Made by a program: the position numbers and the translations under genes. This document shows, in pieces, positions 8,321-17,832 of a DNA stretch of 64,000 nucleotides. Source of the stretch: Pseudomonas corrugata. GTDB taxonomy: Bacteria; Pseudomonadota; Gammaproteobacteria; Pseudomonadales; Pseudomonadaceae. The notes under the pieces are model-generated. The model was given only the letters and a program-made list of their open reading frames with translations, did not search any database and was not told where the DNA came from. Position 1 is the first letter of the stretch. Every line of letters begins with the position of its first letter. The stretch covers positions 62,397 through 126,396 of the forward strand of contig NZ_LHVK01000014.1 of NCBI RefSeq assembly GCF_001269905.1, read 5' to 3'.

Positions 8321-9904
8321 TCAGTTACTGATCGCCAGAATGCTCGCCTGGTAAGAACCAACGAACACGTCGAAATCCCCCACTTCGTTCTGCTCCAGCT
8401 CAGTTTGCTGGGCCAGGGATTCGCGAGCGGAGGCTTCGAACGCGGCCTGTTCCTGGGCCGGCAATGGTTCGGCACGGAAGAACTCGGCGTGGGCCTTGCT
8501 CTGGCGCAAGGAGAACTGGGCGAAGCTTTCCTGATGTTCCGCCATGGCCGCCAACACCCGTGCGGAGGGCGTCAAGGATGGGTCCCGCACCTTCGCCAGT
8601 TGCGCATCCAGGGCTTGGCGGTGAGCATCGCCACCGTGGCTCTGGTCGAGCAACGATGCCAACGGTGCGATCTGCTCCAGCAGTTCGATGGCCCAGGCTT
8701 GCATGTCCACCGATTGCCCCTGGCGTAGCAACTGCAGGCCCGGCTTGCGGCCTTCCTTGACCACGGTCAGGAAGTTGTCCGTGGCATTTCCGCATTCGCT
8801 GTTTTCGAACAACGGACTTTCGTTGAGGCCGCAATACAACAGGAACGCATCGAGGAAACGGGACTCGGTGACGTCAATGCCCAGTGGCATGAACGGGTTG
8901 ATATCCAGGCAGCGTACTTCGACGTACTGGATGCCCCGGGCCATCAAGGCCTGGATCGGACGTTCGCCGGTGTAGGTCACGCGTTTGGGGCGGATGTTGG
9001 AGTAGTACTCGTTTTCGATCTGCAGGATATTGGTGTTGAGCTGTACCCATTCGCCGTTCTGGTGCGTGCCGACTTCGACATACGGCGCATAGGGCGTCGC
9101 CACCGCTTTGCGCAGGCTGTCGGTGTAGCTGGCCAGATCGTTGTAGCACGGCGTCAGGCCGGCCTGGGCGTTGCTCTGGTAACCCAGGTCGCTCATGCGC
9201 AGGCTGGTGGCATAGGGCAGGTACAGGGTGTCCGGGTCCAGTTGTTCCAACTGGTGTGGGCGACCCCGCAGGAAACCGGCGTCCAGGGCCGGCGAGGCAC
9301 CGAACAGGTACATCAGCAGCCAGCTGTAGCGACGGAAATTACGGATCAGCGCGATGTAGGCCTGCGACTGGAAATCACGGTCGCTGACATCTGGCGCCTC
9401 GGCCTGGCGGAGCAATGGCCAGAGTTTTTCCGGCAAAGAGAAGTTGTAATGGATCCCGGCAATGCATTGCATGGTCTTGCCGTAGCGCAGGGCCAGGCCC
9501 TGGCGATAGACGTACTTGAGCCGACCGATGTTCGAGGTGCCGTAATACGCGATCGGGATCTCTTCTTCCGCCGGCAGCGGGCATGGCATCGACGGGCTCC
9601 ACAGGTATTCGTCACCGAGTTTGCTGTAGACAAACCGGTGGATCCTGTCGAGGCTGCTCAGGGTGTCGGCCGGGTCCGCCAGGGCGGGGGTGATGAACTC
9701 CAGCAGCGACTCGGAATAGTCGGTGGTGATCTGCTCGTTGGTCAGCGCCGAGCCCAGGGCTTCGGGATGCGGGGTCAAGGCCAGGCGCCCGCTGCTCGTG
9801 ACACGCAGGCATTCACGTTCGATACCGTGCAGGCACTGCTCGAGCAGGGAGAGGTTGGCGCGCTCGCCGAGCAGGGCCAGGCGGCGGTTTAAGAGGTCGC
9901 TCAA
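8321..9904 (-). CDS. gshA: Glutamate-cysteine ligase
   Basis: First enzyme of glutathione synthesis (ATP + L-Glu + L-Cys to gamma-Glu-Cys). 527 aa, the usual length of the proteobacterial type 1 enzyme. Diagnostic stretches are GIERECLRVT near residue 27, TTDYSESLLEFITPA near 60, the AGIHYNFSLPE active-site segment near 140, and EVRCLDINPF near 325. A TTG start at 9904 is preferred because AAGGA sits seven bases upstream; an in-frame GTG five codons earlier (9919) would place that site inside the gene. It is isolated by REPINs. Confidence 0.93.
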   Translation of the reverse strand: MSDLLNRRLALLGERANLSLLEQCLHGIERECLRVTSSGRLALTPHPEALGSALTNEQITTDYSESLLEFITPALADPADTLSSLDRIHRFVYSKLGDEYLWSPSMPCPLPAEEEIPIAYYGTSNIGRLKYVYRQGLALRYGKTMQCIAGIHYNFSLPEKLWPLLRQAEAPDVSDRDFQSQAYIALIRNFRRYSWLLMYLFGASPALDAGFLRGRPHQLEQLDPDTLYLPYATSLRMSDLGYQSNAQAGLTPCYNDLASYTDSLRKAVATPYAPYVEVGTHQNGEWVQLNTNILQIENEYYSNIRPKRVTYTGERPIQALMARGIQYVEVRCLDINPFMPLGIDVTESRFLDAFLLYCGLNESPLFENSECGNATDNFLTVVKEGRKPGLQLLRQGQSVDMQAWAIELLEQIAPLASLLDQSHGGDAHRQALDAQLAKVRDPSLTPSARVLAAMAEHQESFAQFSLRQSKAHAEFFRAEPLPAQEQAAFEASARESLAQQTELEQNEVGDFDVFVGSYQASILAISN

Positions 9905-10028
9905 GTTGAATTCCTTCACGCGTCAGTCGCCCCAATATGGGGGTGGGCAAGTCGCTCTACAAGGGTGAAGTTGAAACTGGCGTTATCGCCTGGTTTTGTA
10001 CGGCCAAGAACGGATTACCGCAGTCCTT

Positions 10029-10116
10029 TGTGGGAGCGAGCCTGCTCGCGATTGCGGCGCATCAGTTGCATCGAGGCGACTGACGCACCGCAATCGCGAG
10101 CAGGCTCGCTCCCACA
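10029..10116. repeat. REPIN
   Basis: Inverted pair of REP sequences (TGTGGGAGCGAG / CTCGCTCCCACA) between the thioesterase gene and gshA, both transcribed leftward. Confidence 0.9.
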
Positions 10117-10173
10117 GGGAGTTGCGACGCTGTTTCTGTTGCGCCGAAATTAACTCAAATCGATGACAGGGAG

Positions 10174-10557
10174 CTATAGGACAGCGAAGGTGCCTTGTGC
10201 TTTTGCGACCAGCTTGTCGCCCTGGGTCACCTCAGCCTCGACCACCAGCGTGCGCCGGCCCGGGTGGAGGACCCGGGCGGTGCACAGTACCTCGCCCTCG
10301 GACACGGCGCGAATGTAGTTGATCTTGCATTCGATGGTCGCGCTCTGTTGGTCAAAACCATGGACACTGGAGCAAGCCAGGCCCATGGCGATGTCCACCA
10401 GGCTGAATAGCGCGCCGCCGTGCAGCTTGCCGCCACGATTGCGCAACGGCGGCTCCAGGGCCAGGGCGACTTGCGCCACCCCATCCCCCAGGTTGTGCAG
10501 TCGGCAGCCGAGCAGCTTGAAGAAGGCGCTTTCCACCAGCCCGGTCGGCGCGTCCAT
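10174..10557 (-). CDS. PaaI-type hotdog thioesterase
   Basis: Acyl-CoA thioesterase of the hotdog fold, 127 aa. The family core is LRNRGGKLHGGALFSLVDIAMGLAC (read as two parts), with HGG..SLVDIAMG near residues 43-55 forming the catalytic helix. A LVAKAQGTFAVL C-terminus is typical. Its ATG overlaps the tex stop by one base (TGATG), so it is translationally coupled behind tex; PAO1 has the same pair next to gshA. The natural acyl substrate is unknown. Confidence 0.88.
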   Translation of the reverse strand: MDAPTGLVESAFFKLLGCRLHNLGDGVAQVALALEPPLRNRGGKLHGGALFSLVDIAMGLACSSVHGFDQQSATIECKINYIRAVSEGEVLCTARVLHPGRRTLVVEAEVTQGDKLVAKAQGTFAVL

Positions 10558-12881
10558 CAGCGTTTCTTCAACTGTTTGGCGTTGGCGAACAGCGAGGCCA
10601 TGGCATTGTTGGCCGGGGCCGCCGTGGCGGTTTCCTTGCGCGGTGCAGTGTTCTGCGACTGGCGCGGCGCCGAGCCTGGACGAGGGCCACGGGCGCCGTC
10701 GACTTTCTCGCCGGGGGTGTCGCTCATGCGCATCGACAGGCCGACGCGTTTGCGCGGAATGTCGACTTCCATGACCTTCACTTTCACCACGTCACCGGCC
10801 TTCACGGCTTCGCGCGGGTCCTTGATGAACTTCTCCGACAGTGCCGAAATGTGCACCAGGCCGTCCTGATGCACGCCGATGTCAACGAACGCGCCGAAAT
10901 TGGTGACGTTGGTCACCACGCCCTCGAGGATCATGCCGGGCTGCAGATCCTTGAGGTCTTCGACGCCTTCCTGGAACTCGGCGGTCTTGAACTCGGGACG
11001 TGGGTCGCGGCCCGGTTTCTCCAGTTCTTGCAGGATGTCGGTGACGGTAGGCAGACCGAAGGTTTCGTCGGTGAACTTCTTCGGATCCAGGCGCTTGAGG
11101 AACGAGGCGTCACCGATCAACGAACGGATATCGCGATCGGTCTGGGCGGCGATGCGTTGCACCAGCGGATAGGCTTCAGGGTGGACGGCCGACGAATCCA
11201 GGGGGTTGTCGCCGTTCATGACGCGCAGGAAGCCGGCGGCCTGTTCGAAGGTTTTTTCCCCCAGGCGCGGGACTTTCTTCAACGCGGCGCGGGTTTTGAA
11301 CGCGCCGTGCTCATCGCGGTGGGTCACGATGTTTTGCGCCAGCGTAGCGTTGAGGCCCGAGATCCGTGCCAACAGCGCCACCGAAGCGGTGTTCACGTCC
11401 ACGCCCACGGCGTTTACGCAGTCCTCCACCACGGCGTCCAGGCCGCGTGCCAGTTTCAACTGGGACACGTCGTGCTGGTATTGGCCGACACCAATGGATT
11501 TCGGGTCGATCTTCACCAGTTCCGCCAGCGGATCCTGCAGGCGGCGGGCAATCGATACCGCGCCACGGATCGACACGTCCAGGTCGGGAAACTCCTTGGA
11601 CGCCAGCTCCGACGCCGAATACACAGAAGCGCCGGCCTCGGACACCATGACCTTGGTCATTTTCATGGCCGGGTATTTCTTGATCAGCTCGGCGGCCAGT
11701 TTGTCCGTTTCGCGGCTGGCGGTGCCGTTGCCGATGGCGATCAGGTCCACCGAATGTTTGGCACACAGGGCCGCGAGTACCGCGAGGGTCTGATCCCATT
11801 TGTTGTGCGGGACATGCGGATAGACCGTCGCGTGGTCCAGCAGCTTGCCGGTGGAGTCCACCACCGCCACCTTGCAGCCGGTCCGCAGGCCCGGGTCCAG
11901 GCCCAAAGTGGCGCGGGGGCCGGCTGGTGCTGCCAGCAGAAGGTCGTGCAGGTTGTGGGCGAAGACGTTGATTGCCTCGGTCTCGGCATTGTCGCGCAAT
12001 TCGCCCAGCAGGTCGGTTTCCAGGTGGGTATAGAGCTTGACCTTCCAGGTCCAGCGCACCACCTCTGCCAACCATTTGTCGGCGGCACGGTTCTGGTTCT
12101 GTATGCCGAACTGCTGGCCGATCATGCCTTCGCAGGGGTGCATGGTGCCAGGCAACTCATCACCAACCTTCAGTGCGGAGCTGAGGATCCCTTCGTTGCG
12201 TCCACGGAAAATAGCCAGGGCGCGATGGGACGGCATGCTCTTGAGCGGTTCGTCATGTTCGAAGTAATCACGAAACTTCGCCCCTTCCTCTTCCTTGCCT
12301 GCAATAACCCGGGCGCTGAGGATGGCTTCCTGTTTGAGGAAGTTACGCAGTTTTTCCAGCAGGTTGGCGTCTTCGGCGAAGCGCTCCATGAGGACGTACT
12401 TGGCGCCTTCCAGCGCTGCTTTCACGTCTGCCACGCCTTTTTCGGCATCGACGAAACGCGCGGCTTCGGTTTCAGGCGCCAGGGTCGGGTCGTTGAACAG
12501 TCCATCGGCCAGTTCGCCAAGCCCGGCTTCCAGGGCGATCTGGCCCTTGGTGCGGCGCTTCTGTTTGTAGGGCAGGTACAAATCTTCGAGGCGGGTCTTG
12601 GTGTCCGCCAACTTGATGTCGCGTTCGAGCGCAGGGGTCAGTTTGCCCTGTTCCTGGATGCTGGCCAGGATGCTGATACGCCGTTCGTCGAGTTCACGCA
12701 GGTAGCGCAGGCGCTCTTCCAGATGACGTAATTGAGTGTCATCGAGGCTGCCGGTCACTTCTTTCCGGTAACGGGCGATAAAAGGCACCGTAGAGCCTTC
12801 ATCGAGTAGCGCGACGGCCGCTTCGACCTGTCGCGGGCGTACGCCGAGTTCCTCGGCGATGCGGCTGTTGATGCTGTCCAT
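10557..12881 (-). CDS. tex: Tex-family transcription accessory protein
   Basis: Nucleic-acid-binding protein that influences transcription and toxin expression in several bacteria. 774 aa. Order of domains: N-terminal helical Tex_N region (1-200), YqgF/RuvC-like nuclease-fold domain (LGLDPGLRTGCKVAVVD near 325), helix-hairpin-helix segment (DVNTASVALLARISGLNA near 500), and S1 RNA-binding domain (GMILEGVVTNVTNFGAFVDIG near 645), then a basic Pro/Ala-rich tail. MDSINSRIAEELGV is chosen as the start (AGGTGG just upstream) over an ATG five codons earlier. Confidence 0.94.
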   Translation of the reverse strand: MDSINSRIAEELGVRPRQVEAAVALLDEGSTVPFIARYRKEVTGSLDDTQLRHLEERLRYLRELDERRISILASIQEQGKLTPALERDIKLADTKTRLEDLYLPYKQKRRTKGQIALEAGLGELADGLFNDPTLAPETEAARFVDAEKGVADVKAALEGAKYVLMERFAEDANLLEKLRNFLKQEAILSARVIAGKEEEGAKFRDYFEHDEPLKSMPSHRALAIFRGRNEGILSSALKVGDELPGTMHPCEGMIGQQFGIQNQNRAADKWLAEVVRWTWKVKLYTHLETDLLGELRDNAETEAINVFAHNLHDLLLAAPAGPRATLGLDPGLRTGCKVAVVDSTGKLLDHATVYPHVPHNKWDQTLAVLAALCAKHSVDLIAIGNGTASRETDKLAAELIKKYPAMKMTKVMVSEAGASVYSASELASKEFPDLDVSIRGAVSIARRLQDPLAELVKIDPKSIGVGQYQHDVSQLKLARGLDAVVEDCVNAVGVDVNTASVALLARISGLNATLAQNIVTHRDEHGAFKTRAALKKVPRLGEKTFEQAAGFLRVMNGDNPLDSSAVHPEAYPLVQRIAAQTDRDIRSLIGDASFLKRLDPKKFTDETFGLPTVTDILQELEKPGRDPRPEFKTAEFQEGVEDLKDLQPGMILEGVVTNVTNFGAFVDIGVHQDGLVHISALSEKFIKDPREAVKAGDVVKVKVMEVDIPRKRVGLSMRMSDTPGEKVDGARGPRPGSAPRQSQNTAPRKETATAAPANNAMASLFANAKQLKKR

Positions 12882-13238
12882 AAAACCACCTGACAAATTA
12901 TGAAATCAGGCCCGCCGGCGCAGGAACAAGGCTCGGCGAGACTGGTTGAGCGGCCTGGCGTGGGCCGCTGCCTGGGTCAAGAGAGGCTGCCTGTTGACCC
13001 GCGAAATTCAAAAAGTGCTGCCTGGCCAAAGGAAAAAAGCTCGTCGGGAGTAACGATCCGACATTCCCGGGCACAAAAGGCCGCGCATTATAACCAGCGT
13101 TCCGTTCTTCGGGGATGTCATGGTCTGTAGGTCCGATGCCCGTATGGGTGGAGATGGAGGAAAAATCTGCTAACAATGCACACGGTGCGTATAACGGCAG
13201 CTAGGCCATAATGCGCGCCGAGATCAAAGGAGCTTCCT
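12882..13238. promoter_or_regulatory. Divergent tex / ompR promoter region
   Basis: A gap of 357 bp without a gene. On the minus strand a perfect TATAAT box (13087-13092) faces tex. On the plus strand CATAAT lies about 30 bp before ompR. No other feature was seen in it. Confidence 0.5.
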
Positions 13239-13979
13239 ATGAGCAGCACCGCACAAACTGCTGAAGGCGAAAAAATTCTTATCGTTGACGACGACCCGGG
13301 GCTGAGCAGCCTGCTGGAGCGCTTTTTCGTCAGCAAGGGCTACCGGGCCCGCTCCGTATCCAATACCGAACAGATGGATCGGCTGCTGGCTCGTGAAGTC
13401 TTCAACCTGGTGGTACTCGATCTGATGCTGCCTGGCGAGGACGGCTTGACGGCCTGCCGCCGCCTGCGCGGCGCGAACAACCAGATCCCGATCATCATGC
13501 TCACCGCCAAAGGCGACGAGTTGAGCCGTATCAAGGGCCTGGAACTGGGCGCCGACGATTACCTGGCCAAGCCGTTCAATCCCGACGAACTCATGGCCAG
13601 GGTCAAGGCAGTCCTGCGTCGTCAGTCGGCCCCGGTGCCTGGCGCCCCGGGCAGCGAAGATGAAAGCGTGACCTTCGGCGACTACGAGCTGTCCCTGGCA
13701 ACCCGTGAGCTCAAGCGTGGCGACGAAGTCCACATGCTGACCACCGGTGAGTTCGCCGTGCTCAAGGCCCTGGTGATGAACGCCCGCCAGCCGCTGACCC
13801 GGGACAAACTGATGAACCTGGCCCGTGGTCGCGAGTGGGACGCGTTGGAGCGCTCCATCGACGTACAGATTTCGCGCCTGCGCCGGATGATCGAACCCGA
13901 TCCTTCCAAGCCGCGCTATATCCAGACCGTCTGGGGCGTGGGCTATGTATTCGTGCCGGATGGCGCCGCCAGCAAGTGA
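13239..13979 (+). CDS. ompR: OmpR/AmgR response regulator
   Basis: DNA-binding response regulator, 246 aa. The receiver domain has the acidic pocket DDDP near residue 17, phospho-acceptor D61 in VVLDLMLPGEDG, T/K switch residues in MLTAKG and AKPFNPDEL. The C-terminal winged helix (140-240) ends RYIQTVWGVGYVF. It pairs with envZ 114 bp downstream. In P. aeruginosa the orthologous pair is AmgRS, an envelope-stress system involved in aminoglycoside tolerance; that role is transferred by synteny, not seen here. Confidence 0.94.
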   Translation: MSSTAQTAEGEKILIVDDDPGLSSLLERFFVSKGYRARSVSNTEQMDRLLAREVFNLVVLDLMLPGEDGLTACRRLRGANNQIPIIMLTAKGDELSRIKGLELGADDYLAKPFNPDELMARVKAVLRRQSAPVPGAPGSEDESVTFGDYELSLATRELKRGDEVHMLTTGEFAVLKALVMNARQPLTRDKLMNLARGREWDALERSIDVQISRLRRMIEPDPSKPRYIQTVWGVGYVFVPDGAASK

Positions 13980-14093
13980 TCGGCGATTTGTAGGAGCGGG
14001 TGGCCTGGCAGAATTGAGTTCTTTTTTCCAGGCGATTCGCGGTCCGTCAGTGTGCGAGCATCGCTCGCTCCTGCAAGTGTGTAGCGGCTATCC

Positions 14094-15407
14094 ATGAAAA
14101 CCCCGGTTTGGTTTCCCCAGAGTTTCTTTTCCCGCACCCTCTGGCTGGTGCTGATCGTCGTGCTCTTTTCCAAGGCACTGACGTTGGTCTACCTGCTGAT
14201 GAACGAAGACGTTCTGGTGGACCGCCAATACAGTCATGGCGTTGCCTTGACCTTGCGGGCCTATTGGGCTGCCGATGAAACCAATCGGGCGAAGATTGCT
14301 GAGGCGGCGACGCTGATCCGGGTGGTCGGTGCCGGTGTGCCCGAGGGCGAACAGCACTGGCCCTACAGCGAAATCTACCAACGGCAGATGCAGGCCGAAC
14401 TGGGCGCCGATACCGAGGTGCGCCTGCGTATGCACTCACCGCCGGCGCTGTGGGTGCGAGCCCCAAGCCTGGGAGATGGCTGGCTGAAGGTGCCGCTGTA
14501 TCCGCACCCCCTGCGTGGCCAGAAAATCTGGAACGTGCTGGGCTGGTTCCTGGCTATCGGTCTATTGTCGACAGCGTCGGCGTGGATCTTCGTCAGCCAG
14601 CTCAACCAACCGTTGAAACGCCTGGTCTACGCAGCCCGACAGTTGGGCCAGGGGCGCAGCGTGCGGCTGCCCATCAGTGACACCCCCAGTGAAATGACCG
14701 AGGTGTACCGAGCCTTCAATCAGATGGCCGAGGACGTCGAACAGGCCGGGCGCGAGCGTGAACTGATGCTCGCCGGGGTCTCCCACGACCTGCGCACACC
14801 GCTGACCCGGTTGCGGCTGTCGCTGGAATTGATGGGCGAGCGCACTGACCTGACCCGTGAAATGGTGCGTGACATCGAAGACATGGATGCGATTCTTGAC
14901 CAGTTCCTGGCGTTCATTCGCGACGGACGTGATGAGTCGGTGGAGGAAGTGGACCTCAGCGAACTGGTACGGGAAGTGGTCGCGCCCTATAACCAGGGTG
15001 AGGAAAAAGTGCACCTGCAGCTGGAGCCGATCCAGCCGTTCCCGTTGCGCCGGGTGTCGATGAAGCGGTTGCTGAACAACCTGATCGGCAATGCCCTGAA
15101 CCACGCCGGGACTGGCGTCGAGGTAGCGGCCTATGTCTCTGGCGACACCAACGCGCCCTATGTGGTACTGAGCGTCATGGACCGCGGCGCTGGCATTGAT
15201 CCGTCGGAGCTGGAAGCCATTTTCAATCCCTTCACCCGTGGCGACCGTGCCCGGGGCGGAAAGGGCACGGGATTGGGCCTGGCAATCGTCAAGCGTATTG
15301 CCTCGATGCACGGTGGCAACGTCGAGCTGCGCAACCGCGTCGGTGGCGGACTCGAAGCGCGGGTGCGGTTGCCGCTGGGGTTGATGTTGCCCAGGGATGC
15401 GGTATAG
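14094..15407 (+). CDS. envZ: EnvZ/AmgS sensor histidine kinase
   Basis: Inner-membrane sensor kinase, 437 aa. TM1 (about 15-36), periplasmic loop (40-145), TM2 (about 148-168), HAMP with ISDTPSEMTEVYRAFNQM, and HisKA with phospho-acceptor H231 in GVSHDLRTPLTRL. The ATPase has N-box NLIGNALNHA, G1 DRGAGID and G2 GKGTGLGLAIVK. The compact periplasmic loop and EnvZ-like H-box agree with an OmpR partner. The 114-bp gap to ompR contains a short GTAGGAGCGG-type repeat fragment, so the pair may not be tightly coupled. Confidence 0.93.
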   Translation: MKTPVWFPQSFFSRTLWLVLIVVLFSKALTLVYLLMNEDVLVDRQYSHGVALTLRAYWAADETNRAKIAEAATLIRVVGAGVPEGEQHWPYSEIYQRQMQAELGADTEVRLRMHSPPALWVRAPSLGDGWLKVPLYPHPLRGQKIWNVLGWFLAIGLLSTASAWIFVSQLNQPLKRLVYAARQLGQGRSVRLPISDTPSEMTEVYRAFNQMAEDVEQAGRERELMLAGVSHDLRTPLTRLRLSLELMGERTDLTREMVRDIEDMDAILDQFLAFIRDGRDESVEEVDLSELVREVVAPYNQGEEKVHLQLEPIQPFPLRRVSMKRLLNNLIGNALNHAGTGVEVAAYVSGDTNAPYVVLSVMDRGAGIDPSELEAIFNPFTRGDRARGGKGTGLGLAIVKRIASMHGGNVELRNRVGGGLEARVRLPLGLMLPRDAV

Positions 15408-15428
15408 CAAACTTTTGCAAGCGAGCCC

Positions 15429-15516
15429 TGTGGGAGTGAGCTTGCTCGCGATGAAGGCGCCGCGGTTTACCTGAAAACCGCGTTATCGTTTATCGCGAGC
15501 AAGCTCAGCTCCCACA
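15429..15516. repeat. REPIN in the envZ / rimK convergent gap
   Basis: Inverted pair of REP sequences (TGTGGGAGTGAGCTTGCTCG ... CTCAGCTCCCACA), followed by another half-copy near 15520-15534. It lies between two converging genes, a place where REPs often act as transcript ends. Confidence 0.85.
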
Positions 15517-15543
15517 AAGGCTCGCTCCTACAAGAGGGCTGCC

Positions 15544-16449
15544 TTAACCCTTGCCCTTGGTGCGGGTCATGTTCGGCCCGCCGTTCTTTTCCAGATGCTC
15601 GATGATGATTCCCGCCACGTTCTTGCTCGTGGTGGTCTCGATGCCTTCCAGGCCAGGCGAAGAATTGACCTCCATCACCAGCGGGCCGTGATTGGAGCGC
15701 AGGATGTCGACACCTGCCACGGCCAGGCCCATGACTTTTGCGGCGCGCAGGGCGGTCATGCGTTCTTCGGGGGTGATCTTGATAAGGCTGGCGCTGCCAC
15801 CGCGATGCAGGTTGGAGCGAAACTCCCCAGGCCGGGCCTGACGCTTCATCGAAGCGATGACCTTGTCGCCGACCACAAAGCAGCGGATGTCGGCGCCGCC
15901 AGCTTCCTTGATGTATTCCTGGACCATGATGTTCTGCTTGAGGCCCATGAATGCTTCAATCACTGATTCTGCCGCCGTCGCGGTTTCGCAAAGAACCACG
16001 CCGATACCCTGGGTGCCTTCCAGAACCTTGATAACCAGCGGAGCACCATTGACCATCGCGATCAGGTCGGGAATGTCGTCGGGCGAATGGGCAAAGCCGG
16101 TGACCGGCAGGCCGATACCGCGCCGCGACAGCAGTTGCAGCGAGCGCAGCTTGTCCCGGGCGCGGGCGATGGCCACGGATTCGTTGAGAGGAAACACCCC
16201 CATCATTTCGAACTGGCGCAACACGGCGCAGCCATAGAAGGTCACGGATGCGCCAATGCGCGGTATCACCGCGTCGAACCCTTCCAGCGGCTGGCCCCTG
16301 TAGTGGATCTGCGGCTTGTGGCTGGCGATGTTCATATAGGCGCGCAGGGTGTCGACCACCACCATTTCATGGCCACGCTCTGTCCCGGCTTCAACCAGAC
16401 GACGAGTGGAATACAGACGCGGATTACGCGACAGCACAGCGATCTTCAT
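15544..16449 (-). CDS. rimK: RimK, ribosomal S6-modifying glutamate ligase
   Basis: ATP-grasp ligase that adds glutamates to the C-terminus of ribosomal protein S6 and, in some bacteria, makes poly-alpha-glutamate. 301 aa starting MKIAVLSRNPRLYST. ATP-grasp elements are PLVIKVLEGTQGIGV near 138-152, QEYIKEAGGADIRCFVVG near 178-195, and the metal/ATP site VMEVNSSPGLEGIE near 258-272. The start overlaps the rimB stop (ATGA), so the two genes are coupled. In P. fluorescens RimK links to global translational control; that is prior knowledge. Confidence 0.93.
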   Translation of the reverse strand: MKIAVLSRNPRLYSTRRLVEAGTERGHEMVVVDTLRAYMNIASHKPQIHYRGQPLEGFDAVIPRIGASVTFYGCAVLRQFEMMGVFPLNESVAIARARDKLRSLQLLSRRGIGLPVTGFAHSPDDIPDLIAMVNGAPLVIKVLEGTQGIGVVLCETATAAESVIEAFMGLKQNIMVQEYIKEAGGADIRCFVVGDKVIASMKRQARPGEFRSNLHRGGSASLIKITPEERMTALRAAKVMGLAVAGVDILRSNHGPLVMEVNSSPGLEGIETTTSKNVAGIIIEHLEKNGGPNMTRTKGKG

Positions 16450-16928
16450 GCAACACCTGTGGCAGAGGTAGTGGACACCGGGAATGCCGGCTTGTCTTGA
16501 ACGTATTTGATGCCTGGATTGACCACCAACTGCCCGTCGATCAAGGCCTTGGAGCCCAACAGCAGGCGATAGCGCATGGACTTGCGGCAAGCCAGGGTGA
16601 ACTCGACCCGCCAGATTCGATCCCCGAGGGCTAGCGTGGTGCTGATCACGTAGCGGACCTGGGCATGACCGTTGGAACTCTTGATTGTCTTGCGCGCCAC
16701 CAGCGGGGCTTCGCAGCGACGATGACGCAATTGCACCACCGTACCCAGGTGCGCGGTGAAGCGTACCCACTGTTCACCGTCACGCTCGAATAGCTCGATG
16801 TCGGTGGCGTGCAGGCTGGAGGTACTGGCACCGGTGTCTATTTTTGCCCGTAGGCCCGCGACTCCCAGATCCGGGAGCGCCACCCACTCGCGCAGACCGA
16901 CAACGGTCAAATGGTCAAATGTCTTCAA
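16446..16928 (-). CDS. rimB: RimB, RimK-associated retropepsin-like protease
   Basis: Small aspartic-protease-like protein thought to trim the glutamate tails added by RimK. 160 aa from a TTG start, giving MKTFDHLTVVGLREWVALPD. The active-site motif is AKIDTGASTSSLHA near residues 25-37 (DTGA as in retropepsins). A conserved SMRYRLLLGSKALIDGQLVV stretch precedes the C-terminus. The frame also has ATG codons at 16982 and 16988, which would add about 20 residues; the TTG is preferred because homologues begin at this motif and an AGG-type ribosome site precedes it. No extra ORF that could be rimA is visible just upstream. Confidence 0.85.
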   Translation of the reverse strand: MKTFDHLTVVGLREWVALPDLGVAGLRAKIDTGASTSSLHATDIELFERDGEQWVRFTAHLGTVVQLRHRRCEAPLVARKTIKSSNGHAQVRYVISTTLALGDRIWRVEFTLACRKSMRYRLLLGSKALIDGQLVVNPGIKYVQDKPAFPVSTTSATGVA

Positions 16929-17170
16929 TAAAAACAACCTGTGATCGGTACTTCGGATCAGAGAGCCCGCGAGTTGCGGCATGTGCACAGAATAATCACA
17001 AAATGACGACAGTTATCCAGTGGCCTGCGTGGCTAATTCGTGCACTCGACTCCAATGCCAGGATTTGCCGGTGAGGCCGGTTCGGTCGGCATTCTATCTG
17101 TCGGCGTGGATTCGTGCGCCCGACAAAAACGGTAGTACAGTTCTGGTTATTGGCAGAAAGAGGAATTGCA

Positions 17171-17575
17171 GTGGCACAAAAACAGGAAGAGGACGACAAG
17201 GTCCGTCTCGATAAATGGTTGTGGGCGGCACGATTCTATAAAACACGTGCGCTCGCCAAGGCTGCCATTGAAAGCGGCAAGGTCCACCATCGGGGCGAGC
17301 GTTGCAAGCCAGGCAAGGAACCCCGCATTGGGGACGAGTATGTCATTCGCGCCGGGTTCGATGAAAAGACCGTGGTGGTCGAGGCGTTGTCGATCGTGCG
17401 GCGTGGAGCGCCTGAAGCGCAGACCCTGTATCGCGAAACCGAGGCCAGCATCGCCAGGCGCGAAGCCGCCGCTGCCCAACGCAAGGCCGGTGCCCTGGGG
17501 GTCAGTACCGATGGCAAGCCGAGCAAGAAACAGCGCCGGGATCTGTTCAAGTTTCGTGGTAGCAACAGCGAATAA
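17171..17575 (+). CDS. hslR: Hsp15 (HslR), S4-domain ribosome rescue protein
   Basis: Heat-shock RNA-binding protein that recycles stalled 50S subunits carrying peptidyl-tRNA. 134 aa. The S4 domain starts at VRLDKWLWAARFYKTRALA near residue 10 and runs to about 75, followed by a basic Ala/Lys-rich tail. GTG at 17171 is chosen because AGAGGAA sits just upstream; the open frame to 17114 lacks S4 homology. It is adjacent to hslO, as in PAO1 and E. coli. Confidence 0.93.
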   Translation: MAQKQEEDDKVRLDKWLWAARFYKTRALAKAAIESGKVHHRGERCKPGKEPRIGDEYVIRAGFDEKTVVVEALSIVRRGAPEAQTLYRETEASIARREAAAAQRKAGALGVSTDGKPSKKQRRDLFKFRGSNSE

Positions 17576-17613
17576 AAATGCTCCCAGAACCGCATTGTCT
17601 GAGGGGATCCATC

Positions 17614-17707
17614 TGTGGCGAGGGGATTTATCCCCGCTGGGCTGCGTAGCGGCCCCAAAAAGACAGGGCCGCTGCGTGCCCAAGCGGGGATAAATCCCCT
17701 CGCCACA
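17614..17707. repeat. GTGGCGAGGGGATTTATCCCCGC inverted repeat
   Basis: A different repeat family from the REPs above. TGTGGCGAGGGGATTTATCC and its reverse complement enclose a GC-rich loop, giving a 94-bp palindrome between hslR and hslO. Confidence 0.85.
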
Positions 17708-17832
17708 GGTTGGTGTTGGATGCAACGAAATGGTGTGGCTGTCCAGCCCCATTCCCTCCCTTGCTTGGAACCACCTCTGAATGCCCATAAAATGTCCGGC
17801 ATCCTTTGCCATCACCTCAGATACCCATCCTT

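Noticed and set aside
10851..12731. 626-aa ORF antisense to tex
   Set aside because: Shadow frame of tex, which has recognisable YqgF, HhH and S1 domains. No ribosome site and no domain on the other strand.
1491..17707. Dispersed palindromes as CRISPR repeats
   Set aside because: Copies are kilobases apart, inverted in pairs, between genes and without spacers or cas genes.
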